Below, piece after piece: positions 22,674 through 31,285 of a stretch of 32,296 nucleotides of DNA; position 1 is the stretch's first letter, and each line of letters starts with the position of its first letter. The translations under genes and the position numbers were made by a program. Origin of the DNA: Bacteroidota bacterium (GTDB taxonomy: Bacteria > Bacteroidota > Bacteroidia > Chitinophagales > Chitinophagaceae); assembly GCA_013288285.1 (NCBI GenBank), contig JABDCE010000032.1:1-32296 (forward strand), written 5' to 3'. A model generated the notes under the pieces. That model made no database searches, was not told where the DNA came from, and worked only from the letters and a program-made list of their open reading frames with translations.

Positions 22674-23738
22674 TTAGTCCACCCAGTCACACACAAACAC
22701 ATTGGTATCGTGGCCGCCTCCATTATTGCGGTTAGAGCTGAAGATGAATTTCTTGCCGTCTGGTGAGAACATAGGAAATGCATCGAAGCTGCCATCGTGC
22801 GATATACGTTCCAGCCCGGTACCGTCGAGGTTTACCAGGTAGAGATTGAACGGGAAGCCACGCTCATACTCATAGTCTGATGCGAACACTATCTTTTTGC
22901 CATTGGGGGTGAAGGCCGGCGCCCAGTTGGCCTTGCCCAGGTGGGTTATTTGGTGTGCGTCGCTGCCATCGGCATTAGCTATGAACAGTTCCATGTGGGT
23001 GGGCATCACCAGTCCCTGTGCCAGCAGGTCTTTATAGTCTTTTACTTCTTCAGGTGTAGAAGGCCTCGATGCCCGCCAGATGATCTTCTTCCCATCGGGC
23101 GAGAAGCAGGCGCCACCATCATAACCCAGTGTATTGGTTATCTGCCTTACGTTGCTGCCATCCAGGTCCATAGTGTAGATATCTATATCCCCATTGCGCA
23201 TACTCGTGAATACGATCTTGTCTCCCTTGGGCGATATAGTCCCTTCGGCATCATAGCCCGGAGTATTTGTCAGTCGCTTGGTGATGTTTCCCTTCAGGTC
23301 GGCTACAAAAATGTCGTAGCTATCATACACAGGCCATACATACTTTTTTATCTTGGTCCTGTCTGGTACGGGCGGACAGGTATCCATGGCCAGGTGTGTA
23401 GATGCGTACAGGAAGTGTTTATGGTCGGGCATCAGGTATGCGCAGGTGGTGCGGCCCTTACCTGTGCTTACACGCGTATATTTAAACGGCTCCTTTGCCG
23501 ACCGCGGTATACTGCCATAAAATATCTGGTCGCAATGCAGACCTTCAGCCGGATTAGTACGCTGGAAAGTGATGTGCTCGTTATCAAACCCGAAGTAGGC
23601 CTCGGCATTATCACCGCCCGTGGTCAGTTGGCGCAGGTTCTTAAAATGATGCTCATCGGGATAGGCGAGGTTCTTTGCCTCTTGCGACTTTGCCAACAGG
23701 CAAGGCAGTAATAAAAACAGTGTAAATATTTTATGCAT
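22674..23738 (-). CDS. TolB-like WD40/PD40 beta-propeller protein, secreted
   Basis: The 354-residue protein has a signal peptide (MHKIFTLFLLLPCLLAKSQ). It continues with repeated PD40-type blades, each reading roughly ...F(S/T)PDGKKI(V/I)F.S..., for instance GTISPKGDKIVFTSMRNGDIDIYTMDLDGSNVRQITN, ACFSPDGKKIIWRAS, AFTPNGKKIVFASDYE and MFSPDGKKFIFSSNRNNGGG. It is periplasmic or surface-located. TolB itself acts in the Tol-Pal system, but no tol genes are nearby and no N-terminal TolB domain is present, so the protein is only a relative, perhaps a substrate-binding or peptidase-associated propeller. The exact role is unknown. Confidence 0.85.
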   Translation of the reverse strand: MHKIFTLFLLLPCLLAKSQEAKNLAYPDEHHFKNLRQLTTGGDNAEAYFGFDNEHITFQRTNPAEGLHCDQIFYGSIPRSAKEPFKYTRVSTGKGRTTCAYLMPDHKHFLYASTHLAMDTCPPVPDRTKIKKYVWPVYDSYDIFVADLKGNITKRLTNTPGYDAEGTISPKGDKIVFTSMRNGDIDIYTMDLDGSNVRQITNTLGYDGGACFSPDGKKIIWRASRPSTPEEVKDYKDLLAQGLVMPTHMELFIANADGSDAHQITHLGKANWAPAFTPNGKKIVFASDYEYERGFPFNLYLVNLDGTGLERISHDGSFDAFPMFSPDGKKFIFSSNRNNGGGHDTNVFVCDWVD

Positions 23739-23905
23739 AGCGTGTGTATGAAATATTAAGGAAACAAAATTAATACAACCATTACACAGGCAACCTGATA
23801 TAGATACTAATATTGTCAGTGGAGTGTAAAGAAAACCACGTCAACTTCATAGCAATATCCTGCTAACTACATTACTACAATAAGAAAGAGGGGAACCTCA
23901 TCGGC

Positions 23906-24064
23906 CTACCAGTCTCTGTGATGGTGCCTGTGCCACGGGCGGTAGCGATGCTTGTGTACATAGTTCTCGCGATAGTGATAGCGTCTCCAACGGCCTTGTC
24001 CGCAACTGCTTAAGAATGCCAACAGTACAAATAGTGCAACTAATCTGAGTATACTATGTTTCAT
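23906..24064 (-). CDS. Small His/Arg/Tyr-rich lipoprotein
   Basis: A frame of 52 codons from ATG 24064 to TAG. It reads MKHSILRLVALFVLLAFLSS then Cys21 and Gly22, a good lipoprotein signal with lipobox LSSC, so the mature peptide would be about 32 residues anchored by Cys21. The mature part is unusually rich in His, Arg, Tyr and Trp, for example RWRRYHYRENYVHKHRYRPW followed by HRHHHRDW. It could bind metal or anionic polymers; no function is known. The gene lies alone in a 0.45-kb interval between the TolB-like gene and the GT87-like gene. Confidence 0.7.
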   Translation of the reverse strand: MKHSILRLVALFVLLAFLSSCGQGRWRRYHYRENYVHKHRYRPWHRHHHRDW

Positions 24065-24187
24065 AAATTACAAAGTGCTTGAACAGCGGTCTTTTTTGAA
24101 AATTTCAGCTAATATCGGTAATTTTTTCTCTTTTTCTTAATACTCCGCTATTTCTTTCTGATATATATGGAAGAAAAGCGCTCTTTA

Positions 24188-25438
24188 TCAGGTAGTGCCA
24201 GCTATATTGCGGCTGTCAGCGCCATTCTTCACCCGCATCAGGTCGGCGAATACCACACACCACACAACTATGCAAGGAAAAGCCTTGAACTTGTACGGAT
24301 AGATCAGGTGCTGCTTCACGAACGGCGGGAAAATATCGGTAGTAGACAGGCAGGTGAACAAAAATACAAACCACAGCAGGGCAGTGCGCCACTTCGCCTC
24401 CGGCATTGCGAAATACCAAATACCCACACCCGCTACCGCTATGATATAGGTGGACGATTCCGCCTTGTGGTTGAAGATGATCACCCATATCAGCATACCG
24501 GCCAGCATCAGCAGGCGGAACAACTCATTACCATACTGTTTCACCCGCACAAAGGGCACCAGGAACAGCAGCAGCCCCACTACCGTCACCACCGCCTTGC
24601 CACCCACTATCCCGAACCATGTACTGAGTACACCCGCTACCGACAGCCCCACTGCCGCGGTAGCATCGGCCACCAGCAGGTCTTTCCAGTTATGGTATTG
24701 CCATACCAGGGTATGAAACGGCGTGACCACCAGCGGCAACGCGCCTAATACTATGGTCCACAGCAGGGCATAGGCTATAAACCGCACCTTGCCGGGGTAG
24801 AAGAGGAACAGGCAGAAACCTATAGCCCCATATACCTTTATGTAAGTGGCCAGCACCAGCCATAGCGTAGCCCACATTGCCTTGCCATTGTGCATGCAGC
24901 CGTATGCAGCTATCATCAGTCCGCACATTAGTCCGTTGCTCTGCGCATTCTGTAGACAAGTAAGCAACTCAAAGCTGACGAACCACAACAGCACGCATTG
25001 CGTTCGCGTCACAAAGGGCAGCATACGTATACCGAAGTACACGGTTATCGCGTTCAGTATGTTCCAGATACTCAGTCCTACCACATCGGGCAGATAGGCC
25101 ATAGGCGCCATCAGCAGCGCAAAAGTGGGACTGTATTTAAAGTAGTCCCAATGGCAGGAGGGGTATAATCCGTAAAGGTTACTGCCGTCCAACAGGTGAA
25201 AGTAGGAGTATTTGAAGATGAGATAGTTGTTGTACTCTGTCAGCATTTTGCCGTAGAACTGGTTCATCTTCTCCAGGTGATTCATGATATCATCCGGGTA
25301 TGGGTCTTTAGGAAAAGTAAACGGATGCCTGCCCATAGAGTATAGCTGCACTGCGGCTATAATAGCTGATACTATGTACACCACAAGTATTGCTTGCGGT
25401 TTGTAGATCAATGCCTTTATTTTATCCGGCAGGTTCAT
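24188..25438 (-). CDS. GT87-like (DUF2029) polytopic membrane protein
   Basis: The 416-residue protein is very hydrophobic with about ten membrane spans. It resembles the GT87 family of polyprenyl-phosphate-dependent mannosyltransferases: an early extracytoplasmic loop with aromatic and acidic residues (DPYPDDIMNHLEKMNQFYG ... LDGSNLYGLYPSCHWDYFKYSPTFALLMAPMAYLP), a stretch CLQNAQSNGLMCGLMIAAY where the QxNxL pattern is typical, and IKVYGAIGFCLFLF. It probably adds a sugar to a glycan on the periplasmic face. The frame opens at 25450, but ATG 25438 (MNLPDKIKALIYKP) is the better start. A thiolase gene lies upstream with a terminator between. Confidence 0.8.
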   Translation of the reverse strand: MNLPDKIKALIYKPQAILVVYIVSAIIAAVQLYSMGRHPFTFPKDPYPDDIMNHLEKMNQFYGKMLTEYNNYLIFKYSYFHLLDGSNLYGLYPSCHWDYFKYSPTFALLMAPMAYLPDVVGLSIWNILNAITVYFGIRMLPFVTRTQCVLLWFVSFELLTCLQNAQSNGLMCGLMIAAYGCMHNGKAMWATLWLVLATYIKVYGAIGFCLFLFYPGKVRFIAYALLWTIVLGALPLVVTPFHTLVWQYHNWKDLLVADATAAVGLSVAGVLSTWFGIVGGKAVVTVVGLLLFLVPFVRVKQYGNELFRLLMLAGMLIWVIIFNHKAESSTYIIAVAGVGIWYFAMPEAKWRTALLWFVFLFTCLSTTDIFPPFVKQHLIYPYKFKAFPCIVVWCVVFADLMRVKNGADSRNIAGTT

Positions 25439-25529
25439 ATCGGGCAGCAATATACAAACACCGTTTTACTTTACGTGGTTGTTCCGGGATGTTCTTCTCT
25501 TTTCATGGTAGGTTTTAATGAAAAAAGAA

Positions 25530-25570
25530 TAGTGAATAACGGAAAGTGTTTCCACCCCTGCTATTCACTA
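25530..25570 (-). terminator. Nested-hairpin terminator of the thiolase gene
   Basis: An 8-bp outer stem (25530-25537 TAGTGAAT with 25563-25570 ATTCACTA) encloses an inner stem GGAAA/TTTCC (25541-25545 with 25549-25553). On the minus strand the structure is followed by TTCTTTTTTC. It lies 24 bases beyond the thiolase stop and separates it from the GT87-like gene. Confidence 0.75.
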
Positions 25571-25593
25571 TCAACTATCAACCGTTTTTCAGT

Positions 25594-26772
25594 TTACATT
25601 CTTTCTATCACCACTGCACTTGCGCCGCCGCCACCATTGCAGATGCCAGCCGCGCCATACTTAGCGTTGTTCTGCTGCAGCACATTGATGAGCGTGGTGA
25701 GTATGCGCGCACCGCTGCAACCCAGCGGATGGCCCAGCGCCACTGCACCGCCGTTCACATTTACCTGCTCTGGCTTCAGTCCCATCTTCTGCATATTCAC
25801 TATACCTACAGTGCTGAATGCCTCATTCAGTTCAAAGAACTGAATGTCTTCCATCTTCAGCCCTGCCTTGGCTACAGCCTTCGGTACCGCTATAGACGGG
25901 CTGGTGGTAAACCATTCTGGTGCCTGCTCGGCATCGGCATAGCCTATTATTTTCGCCAGTGGTTTTATACCCAGTGCTTCTGCTTTCTCCTTGCTCATCA
26001 GCACCAGTGCAGCCGCACCATCGTTCATTGGGCTGCTGTTGGCCGCAGTTGCAGTACCTTCTTTAGAGAACGATCCTTTCAGTGTTGGTATCTTGTCAAA
26101 CTTCACATTCCATGGGTCTTCGTCCTTGCTTATTTTCACCGGGTCGCCCTTCTTCTGCGGCACCTCTATTGGTAGTATCTCGTTGTCAAACTTGCCTGCA
26201 TTTGCGGCAGCCTGCGCGCGCTTGTAGCTTTCTATCGCAAATTCGTCCTGCGCTTCACGGCTTATGTTACATTCTTTGGCGCACATGTCAGCAGCATTGC
26301 CCATAGCATAGTTATGATACACATCTGTGAGGCCGTCTTTTGCCAGCCCGTCTATCAGCGTCACATTGCCATATTTATTGCCCCAGCGCATATTATCGCT
26401 GTAAAACGGCACATTGCTCATGCTCTCCATACCGCCCGCTACCACTACCTCGTTATCGCCCAGCATGATGCTCTGCGCACCCTGCATCACCGCCTTCATA
26501 CCACTGGCGCACACTTTATTCACTGTAGTGCATGGTACATTGTCCGGTACACCGGCATAGCGCGCAGCCTGCCGTGCAGGCGCCTGGCCCAGGTTGGCCT
26601 GCAGCACACTGCCCATCAGCACTTCATTTACTTCACTGGCATTCACGCCTGCTTTTTCCAGTGCGCCCTTAATAGCTATTGAGCCCAGCTTTGTAGCCGA
26701 AAAATCTTTAAGTGCTCCGCCCCATGCGCCTAACGGTGTACGAACCGCGGATACGATATATACTTCTTTCAT
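25594..26772 (-). CDS. Acetyl-CoA C-acyltransferase (thiolase)
   Basis: This 392-residue cytoplasmic enzyme condenses or cleaves acyl-CoA units, as in beta-oxidation, ketone body or polyhydroxybutyrate pathways. The nucleophilic Cys88 is in VNKVCASGMKA. His348 lies in GGAVALGHPLGCSGAR and Cys378 in GICNGGGGASA; together they complete the catalytic set. ELNEAFS and SSPMNDGAAALVLMS are also typical. The length and the PFYSDNMRWGNKYGNVTLIDGL loop fit biosynthetic-type acetyl-CoA acetyltransferases well, but the chain-length specificity cannot be read from this. A promoter box 19 bases upstream and a terminator show that it is transcribed alone. Confidence 0.95.
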   Translation of the reverse strand: MKEVYIVSAVRTPLGAWGGALKDFSATKLGSIAIKGALEKAGVNASEVNEVLMGSVLQANLGQAPARQAARYAGVPDNVPCTTVNKVCASGMKAVMQGAQSIMLGDNEVVVAGGMESMSNVPFYSDNMRWGNKYGNVTLIDGLAKDGLTDVYHNYAMGNAADMCAKECNISREAQDEFAIESYKRAQAAANAGKFDNEILPIEVPQKKGDPVKISKDEDPWNVKFDKIPTLKGSFSKEGTATAANSSPMNDGAAALVLMSKEKAEALGIKPLAKIIGYADAEQAPEWFTTSPSIAVPKAVAKAGLKMEDIQFFELNEAFSTVGIVNMQKMGLKPEQVNVNGGAVALGHPLGCSGARILTTLINVLQQNNAKYGAAGICNGGGGASAVVIERM

Positions 26773-26791
26773 AAGTTTTGTTTGAGTGGTG

Positions 26792-26799
26792 CAAAGTTA
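26792..26799 (-). promoter_or_regulatory. Bacteroidota -7 promoter box (thiolase gene)
   Basis: TAACTTTG on the minus strand matches TAnnTTTG exactly, 19 bases before ATG 26772. Confidence 0.62.
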
Positions 26800-26943
26800 C
26801 GATTTATCAGCCGATTTTTTAAATGAGGAAATGAGTTAATTGGTCAATGCTATCTTGAAAGACATTTTATACAGGAATAGGCACAAAGACTTAATAAAAA
26901 ACGTAATAAACGCGCTTACAGAGTAGAAGGTGGCTGTTGCATA

Positions 26944-27306
26944 CTACTTTACTATGCAGGGTGTATCAGCATTTCTTGTCCTTAAATAAAATATCCCCTC
27001 CACTCTAGGCCTGTAAAAAGGTTCTGACTGCTTCATTCTTGTTTTTTCACTTTCAACTCGCCAATCTGGATACCGATGTAAACTCCCGGGATAGTAGTCG
27101 ATAATGCATGTGTTTGTATTTGGGTCCCTAATCTCACAGAGATATGGTATGAAAACTGGAGCAGGCTGTATCGGCCCTCCAGGTAAGCCACATGCAAAAC
27201 TTTTTTCAACTTTCGGTACAAAATGTGTTGTCTGTGTTATGGCAACTATGGGAGCCATAGTCAAAAAGGCATACCCGATAATCAGAGTGATAACTTTCTT
27301 TTTCAT
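26944..27306 (-). CDS. Secreted protein of unknown family, paralogue A
   Basis: The 120-residue protein starts MKKKVITLIIGYAFLTMAPI, a signal peptide with probable cleavage after AITQ (residue about 30). It shares with the next gene upstream the N-terminal stretch (KKVITLIIGYAFLT...VPIV, then FVPKVEK) and the C-terminal motif RYPDWR, followed by a shared end FYLRT...CIVK. Four Cys residues in the mature part (CGLPGG, YLCEI, NTCII, CIVK) may form disulfides. The open frame continues to 27441, but ATG 27306 is chosen because it aligns with the paralogue's start. I recognise no known family. Confidence 0.65.
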   Translation of the reverse strand: MKKKVITLIIGYAFLTMAPIVAITQTTHFVPKVEKSFACGLPGGPIQPAPVFIPYLCEIRDPNTNTCIIDYYPGSLHRYPDWRVESEKTRMKQSEPFYRPRVEGIFYLRTRNADTPCIVK

Positions 27307-27422
27307 GGACACATGATCGAATAGAAAAACACTATATTTTTTGGAACGGTACCAATGATGACAATTAATTTTCACTGCCTGAGGTACTCCGCCCATGCAT
27401 TCATAACTGTAAATGAAATCAG

Positions 27423-27869
27423 CTATTTTTTTAAAATACACGATTGTGTTGTATTTAAATAAAATACGTTGTCTGTTTCCGGCAATGAAATAGTTTCAGT
27501 TCGCTTCACACTTGCTTGTTTACTTGCAATTCTCCAGTCTGGATACCGGTATACTGCGTTGGAAGTATAGTCCTTGATATCTGAGTTCTTACTCAGGTTA
27601 TTGTAATGACGAGGTGCGGGGGCATTAGCGGTTGGTATATATGGTGCTCCCGGCAACCGACATGTTGGAGGCGGCGATACCAATTTGGGTGCCAGATCTG
27701 TTGTTTGAACTGTATTAGCTGCAGAGGCTCCTGGCAAGACCGTTGGATTCCCCTTTTCGGTTTTTGGTACAAAGTTTGCAGACTGTGCCTTGCCAATTAT
27801 AGGCACCGTTGTCAAAAAAGCGTACGATACAAGAAGGGTAATAATTTTCTTTTTCACTATCAAAACCAT
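27423..27869 (-). CDS. Secreted protein of unknown family, paralogue B
   Basis: The 148-residue protein shares its signal peptide (VKKKIITLLVSYAFLTTVPI, cleavage after GKAQ), the post-signal FVPKTEK and the C-terminal VYRYPDWRI ... FYLNT...CILKK with the gene 116 bases downstream. The middle differs: it is rich in Pro, Ala, Thr and Asn (LPGASAANTVQTTDLAP, PPPTCRLPGAPYIPTANAPAP), resembling a flexible or exposed linker, and is about 28 residues longer. Only two cysteines are visible in the mature part. The start is ATG 27869; the GTG at 27857 would align better with the paralogue's MKKK and is a valid alternative. Function is unknown. Confidence 0.65.
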   Translation of the reverse strand: MVLIVKKKIITLLVSYAFLTTVPIIGKAQSANFVPKTEKGNPTVLPGASAANTVQTTDLAPKLVSPPPTCRLPGAPYIPTANAPAPRHYNNLSKNSDIKDYTSNAVYRYPDWRIASKQASVKRTETISLPETDNVFYLNTTQSCILKK

Positions 27870-27991
27870 GGGGCGTTTTTCTGCTTCTTCAAATAACGCA
27901 TATTATTGCTTTCTATTGCGTTATAATGGCTGTCTTTGGAGCGAATGGCGAAATTATTAGTCAACGGCAGGCCTTGTGTAGTCGGCCGTTG

Positions 27992-29005
27992 TTACTGCCT
28001 TATGATTGGTGCTGCAAATGAAGACAGCAATACCGTAGCGCTGATACTGTTATTCCTTTTGCCATATTGAGCCAGGTCTCCATTATAGCCGTTGGTGTAG
28101 ACGAAGGCTAATGGCAATTGCAGAATCTTGACACCAAGAAGCAATTTTACACTGTTATTTTCAAATGGGGTGGTGATCCCGGTTTCGTAATATGCGCTTA
28201 ATTTATAAAAGACTGAATTAGGGATGAAGCAACTAATAGAAGCCTTGATACCGCTTACTTCGTTTCTCGTATAGTTGTTGCCGTACCAGGGCTGCTCCCA
28301 GCTTCTGTACTCCTCCTTGGCACCTTGCAGCAGTCCATAGTCCAGGTAGTATCGCAGATCCAGCTCGCCTTCCAGTACAGTTTTCTTTCTTGTAGGCATT
28401 GCACGGTCCTTTATAAAACTGCAGCCCAGGTAGTCCCAGCCCCTGCTGATGGCATCAATGGTCTGTCGCACCACATCTGGTGCTTTTACGGTTCCAGCGA
28501 TCGCGTAAAAAGTGGATGAATCATCAATGGCTTGTCCGTTTGATTCGTGACCATAAATGAACCTGATCTTCGAGTTGATAAGCGTCCCTTTTGGCAGGTA
28601 TTCGAGGTACAATTGTGGATTAAACCTTTTCTCTACAACCGGCGACGAATAGCGTGTATTGATATACTGGCCCAGCCTGCAGGTAAATGAAAAATGGAGG
28701 TGCAGATTTTTTCCGGTGTGCAAGGTCTGCATGAGAAGGTCAAAAGGGATCAGGCGGAAGTCTTCAGATAAGGTGAAGTCAAGAAAGGGTTCATCGTCTG
28801 AGTCCCATGTGTAGCCCACAAGGTTGTCTTCGAATGTTTCTACCTGCAATACGTTCTTGATTACATTCCGTCTCTTTTTTGGATGTACTGTTATTTCCTG
28901 CTTGTCGGCCACTGAATCGGCCTGTTTTTGCACAGTGTCAGATTTTGTTTGTCCAATGGCAGAGAATGTCAGCGACGACAGCAACAAGATGAGGAGGTTT
29001 TTCAT
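27992..29005 (-). CDS. Phospholipase A1-like outer membrane protein
   Basis: The 337-residue protein has a signal peptide (MKNLLILLLSSLTFSAIGQ) and alternating beta-strands with aromatic residues, consistent with an outer membrane barrel. The motif YGHESNGQ at 151-158 matches the HxSNG catalytic motif of OmpLA-type phospholipases A1, with His153 and Ser155. SRGWDYLG at 187-194 corresponds to the SRSWNR motif, but the catalytic Asn is Asp191 here and the spacing between the two motifs is about 24 residues longer than in E. coli OmpLA (38 versus 14). It may be an active phospholipase, a lipid-binding relative or a degenerate enzyme. The two paralogous secreted proteins lie downstream on the same strand, but no functional link is evident. 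Confidence 0.75.
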   Translation of the reverse strand: MKNLLILLLSSLTFSAIGQTKSDTVQKQADSVADKQEITVHPKKRRNVIKNVLQVETFEDNLVGYTWDSDDEPFLDFTLSEDFRLIPFDLLMQTLHTGKNLHLHFSFTCRLGQYINTRYSSPVVEKRFNPQLYLEYLPKGTLINSKIRFIYGHESNGQAIDDSSTFYAIAGTVKAPDVVRQTIDAISRGWDYLGCSFIKDRAMPTRKKTVLEGELDLRYYLDYGLLQGAKEEYRSWEQPWYGNNYTRNEVSGIKASISCFIPNSVFYKLSAYYETGITTPFENNSVKLLLGVKILQLPLAFVYTNGYNGDLAQYGKRNNSISATVLLSSFAAPIIRQ

Positions 29006-29253
29006 GCAGTTATATGATGTGATGACCAGTTTTTCAATTAATTACAATTGTGTCTTATGCAAATATTGAAAATCTTATTGATTCTGCACACGGGATAAAC
29101 ACCCATTTTTAATGCGCACGGGAATCTGACGTTCCATTAGAATATAAACCTGTCCCGTTGCAACGAACGGAAATAGTGGCGCCCTATACATGGGTGGGCT
29201 TCAAGTCATTAATTTGGTATGATTGTCTTGTCTTCGAAACGCTCCGTGAAGTC

Positions 29254-30213
29254 CTATTCACTAAGGAAACGTCCAATAACCTTTGTAAAGTTTTCAAACT
29301 GCTGTATATGGGGTATGTGGCCTACGCCGTCCATTTCTACCAGCTCACTGTTTTTTATGAGCCGGTGTGTAGCGGCACCCATCTGTGGGTATTGTCCGTG
29401 CAGCGGCAGTAGTTGAGTGGGTACTTTATCCTTGCCCACTATGGTCCGGTCTGCGCCGCCTGTTATCAGCAGGGTCTTAGCGGTTATGTTTTTAAACTCA
29501 TAACATACCGGTTGTTCATAGATCATCTGGTACGTGACGGCATTTGCCCAAGCTATCTGTTTAAATGTCGGGTCGGTGAGGGCCTGCGCCTGTTGCTTTA
29601 CCAGTTCTTCATACTCCGGCTTCCACTCAGGGAAGTAGCCCTGCATATACTTCTTATAAGAATCGTAGGTGGCAGATAGTTCTGCTTTGTACAGCTCGTC
29701 GGTGGTGGTGTAGGGTACAAAGGTTTTGTAGTCTTCCAGGCCTATGGGGTCTTCAAGTATCAGTTTTTCCACCGACTGCGGATACATGAGTGCAAACCGC
29801 GTAGCCAGCATGCCGCCCATAGAATGGCCCAGCACAATGACGGTAGAGATATGCAGGGTATCGAGCAGCATTTTGTTGTTCCTCGCCAGCAGGTGGAAAC
29901 TGTAATGAATATCCGGCTTGTCTGATTTGCCCCATCCCACCTGGTCGGGTATGATCACACGATAGCCATTATCTGATAGGTATCGCGCCACATCTTTCCA
30001 GTAATAGCCATTGAAGTTCTTACCATGAAACAGGATCACCGTATGGCCATTGGCCTGGTGAGGCGCAAGATCCATATAGGCCATCCGGAACGTTTGCTGC
30101 TCAGCATTTAGAGTTACATACTTTACGGGGTAAGGATATTCTTGTTGCGCCTGTAGCGTCAACGATAACGTGGCAAACCATGTAATCAGCAAAAGGATCT
30201 TTTTGAAGTGCAT
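29254..30213 (-). CDS. Secreted alpha/beta hydrolase
   Basis: The 319-residue protein starts with a signal peptide (MHFKKILLLITWFATLSLTLQAQ), so it probably acts in the periplasm or is secreted. The fold is a clear alpha/beta hydrolase: oxyanion strand VILFHGKNFNGYYW, IIPDQVGWGKSDKP, nucleophile elbow GHSMGG with Ser131, acid Asp255 in LLITGGADRTIVG and His299 in DGVGHIPH. The substrate is not known; haloalkane dehalogenase-, epoxide hydrolase- or esterase-like activities are all possible. The frame opens at 30252, but ATG 30213 starts the signal peptide and is the better choice. Confidence 0.88.
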   Translation of the reverse strand: MHFKKILLLITWFATLSLTLQAQQEYPYPVKYVTLNAEQQTFRMAYMDLAPHQANGHTVILFHGKNFNGYYWKDVARYLSDNGYRVIIPDQVGWGKSDKPDIHYSFHLLARNNKMLLDTLHISTVIVLGHSMGGMLATRFALMYPQSVEKLILEDPIGLEDYKTFVPYTTTDELYKAELSATYDSYKKYMQGYFPEWKPEYEELVKQQAQALTDPTFKQIAWANAVTYQMIYEQPVCYEFKNITAKTLLITGGADRTIVGKDKVPTQLLPLHGQYPQMGAATHRLIKNSELVEMDGVGHIPHIQQFENFTKVIGRFLSE

Positions 30214-30321
30214 ACCGTAGGCGTTCAAAGCAGGAAGCGGGAGCAAAATCATGCCGTTAATAGGCCCTGGCTGCTGCCGCGGTATGTTTTTTATTCAGTT
30301 GAACGACTAAAACAATGATAC

Positions 30322-31053
30322 ATGCCGGAAGGGCCTACCATAGTGATACTTAAAGACGAAACGCTGCAGTTTGTGGGTAAGAAAGTATTGCGTGTATCGG
30401 GCAATACTAAGATAGAGAAGGAGCGGATGCTGAACCAGCAGATAGTGGCCATAAAAAGCTGGGGCAAGCATTTCCTGGTCTGCTTCAAGACCTTCACACT
30501 GAAGGTGCATTTTATGCTGTTCGGCAGTTATCGGGTCAATGAGAAAAAAGATGCGCCGCCGCGACTGAGCCTGGAGATGAGCAACGGCGAGCTGAATTTT
30601 TATAGTTGTTCGGTTAAGTTTATTGAAGAAGACCTGGATACAGTATACGACTGGTCGGCAGATGTGATGTCAGATATGTGGGACCCGAAGAAGGCGAAGC
30701 AGGCATTAAAGCAAGTACCCGATATGCTGGTGTGCGATGCATTGCTTACTCAGAGTATTTTTGCTGGCGTAGGCAACATCATTAAAAATGAGGTGTTGTT
30801 CCGCATACGTGTTCACCCGTTGAGCAGGGTAGGCGCGCTTCCGGTTAAGCAGCTGAATATGCTGATAAATGAGGCCCGCAACTATAGTTTCGACTTCCTG
30901 GAATGGAAGCGAAAATATGAACTGAAAAAGCATTGGCTGGCACACACCAAGTCCATCTGCCCACGATGTAACATTCCATTCACCAGGAAGCACCTGGGGA
31001 AAACGAACCGCAGGAGCTTCTTCTGCAACAATTGCCAGGTTCTGTATGAATAG
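30322..31053 (+). CDS. Formamidopyrimidine/endonuclease VIII-type DNA glycosylase
   Basis: This 243-residue base-excision repair enzyme removes oxidised bases and nicks the abasic site. It begins MPEGPT, with the Pro2 nucleophile and catalytic Glu3; the wording MPEGP is common in Nei-like members. The middle helix-two-turn-helix includes LLTQSIFAGVGNIIKNEVLFRIRVHPLSRVG. The C-terminal zinc finger CPRC...CNNC uses Cys213, Cys216, Cys235 and Cys238, with the Arg-containing beta-hairpin NRRSFF that contacts DNA. Sequence alone does not settle Fpg versus Nei. No promoter box was found in the short upstream gap shared with the divergent hydrolase gene. Confidence 0.92.
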   Translation: MPEGPTIVILKDETLQFVGKKVLRVSGNTKIEKERMLNQQIVAIKSWGKHFLVCFKTFTLKVHFMLFGSYRVNEKKDAPPRLSLEMSNGELNFYSCSVKFIEEDLDTVYDWSADVMSDMWDPKKAKQALKQVPDMLVCDALLTQSIFAGVGNIIKNEVLFRIRVHPLSRVGALPVKQLNMLINEARNYSFDFLEWKRKYELKKHWLAHTKSICPRCNIPFTRKHLGKTNRRSFFCNNCQVLYE

Positions 31054-31064
31054 CAAGTCCGCTT

Positions 31065-31214
31065 TTAATGGTGCTTGAAGTATTGTATTTCCCGCTCGTG
31101 CTGTTTGGCATCCTGCATAGAATCGAAAGTGCCCAGGTTTTTGCGTTTGTTGGTCTTTGGGTCTTTCTTCCGGGAGTATATCCGGTACTGCCCTGATTTT
31201 AGTTTGCGTATCAT
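31065..31214 (-). CDS. Small conserved basic protein
   Basis: A 49-residue protein: MIRKLKSGQYRIYSRKKDPK followed by TNKRKNLGTFDSMQDAKQHEREIQYFKHH. It is strongly basic and has the pattern KLKSGxYRxYSRKKDPKTxKRKNLGTF seen in a small protein conserved across many bacteria, with a fold resembling an integrase arm-type DNA-binding domain (three strands then a helix). Its role is unknown. The frame is open to 31247, but ATG 31214 begins the conserved part. It lies convergent to the glycosylase gene, with 11 bases between the stops. Confidence 0.8.
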   Translation of the reverse strand: MIRKLKSGQYRIYSRKKDPKTNKRKNLGTFDSMQDAKQHEREIQYFKHH

Positions 31215-31285
31215 AGCTTTCGTTTTGTCGGGAAACGGCAAAAACACTGTGCCAGCCTATACACTATCAGGTATGATTTTTGTGC

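Noticed and set aside
22564..22680. Fluoride riboswitch ahead of crcB
   Set aside because: The promoter box leaves only a few bases of leader, and no pseudoknot-forming motif was seen.
24167..24748. 193-codon plus-strand frame opposite the GT87-like gene
   Set aside because: It is antisense to a clear polytopic membrane protein and is rich in Gln, His and Arg with no recognisable domain; it looks like a shadow frame.
29006..29253. Possible small gene between the phospholipase-like and hydrolase genes
   Set aside because: Frames crossing it run into the hydrolase gene on the opposite strand and show no signal, domain or promoter.
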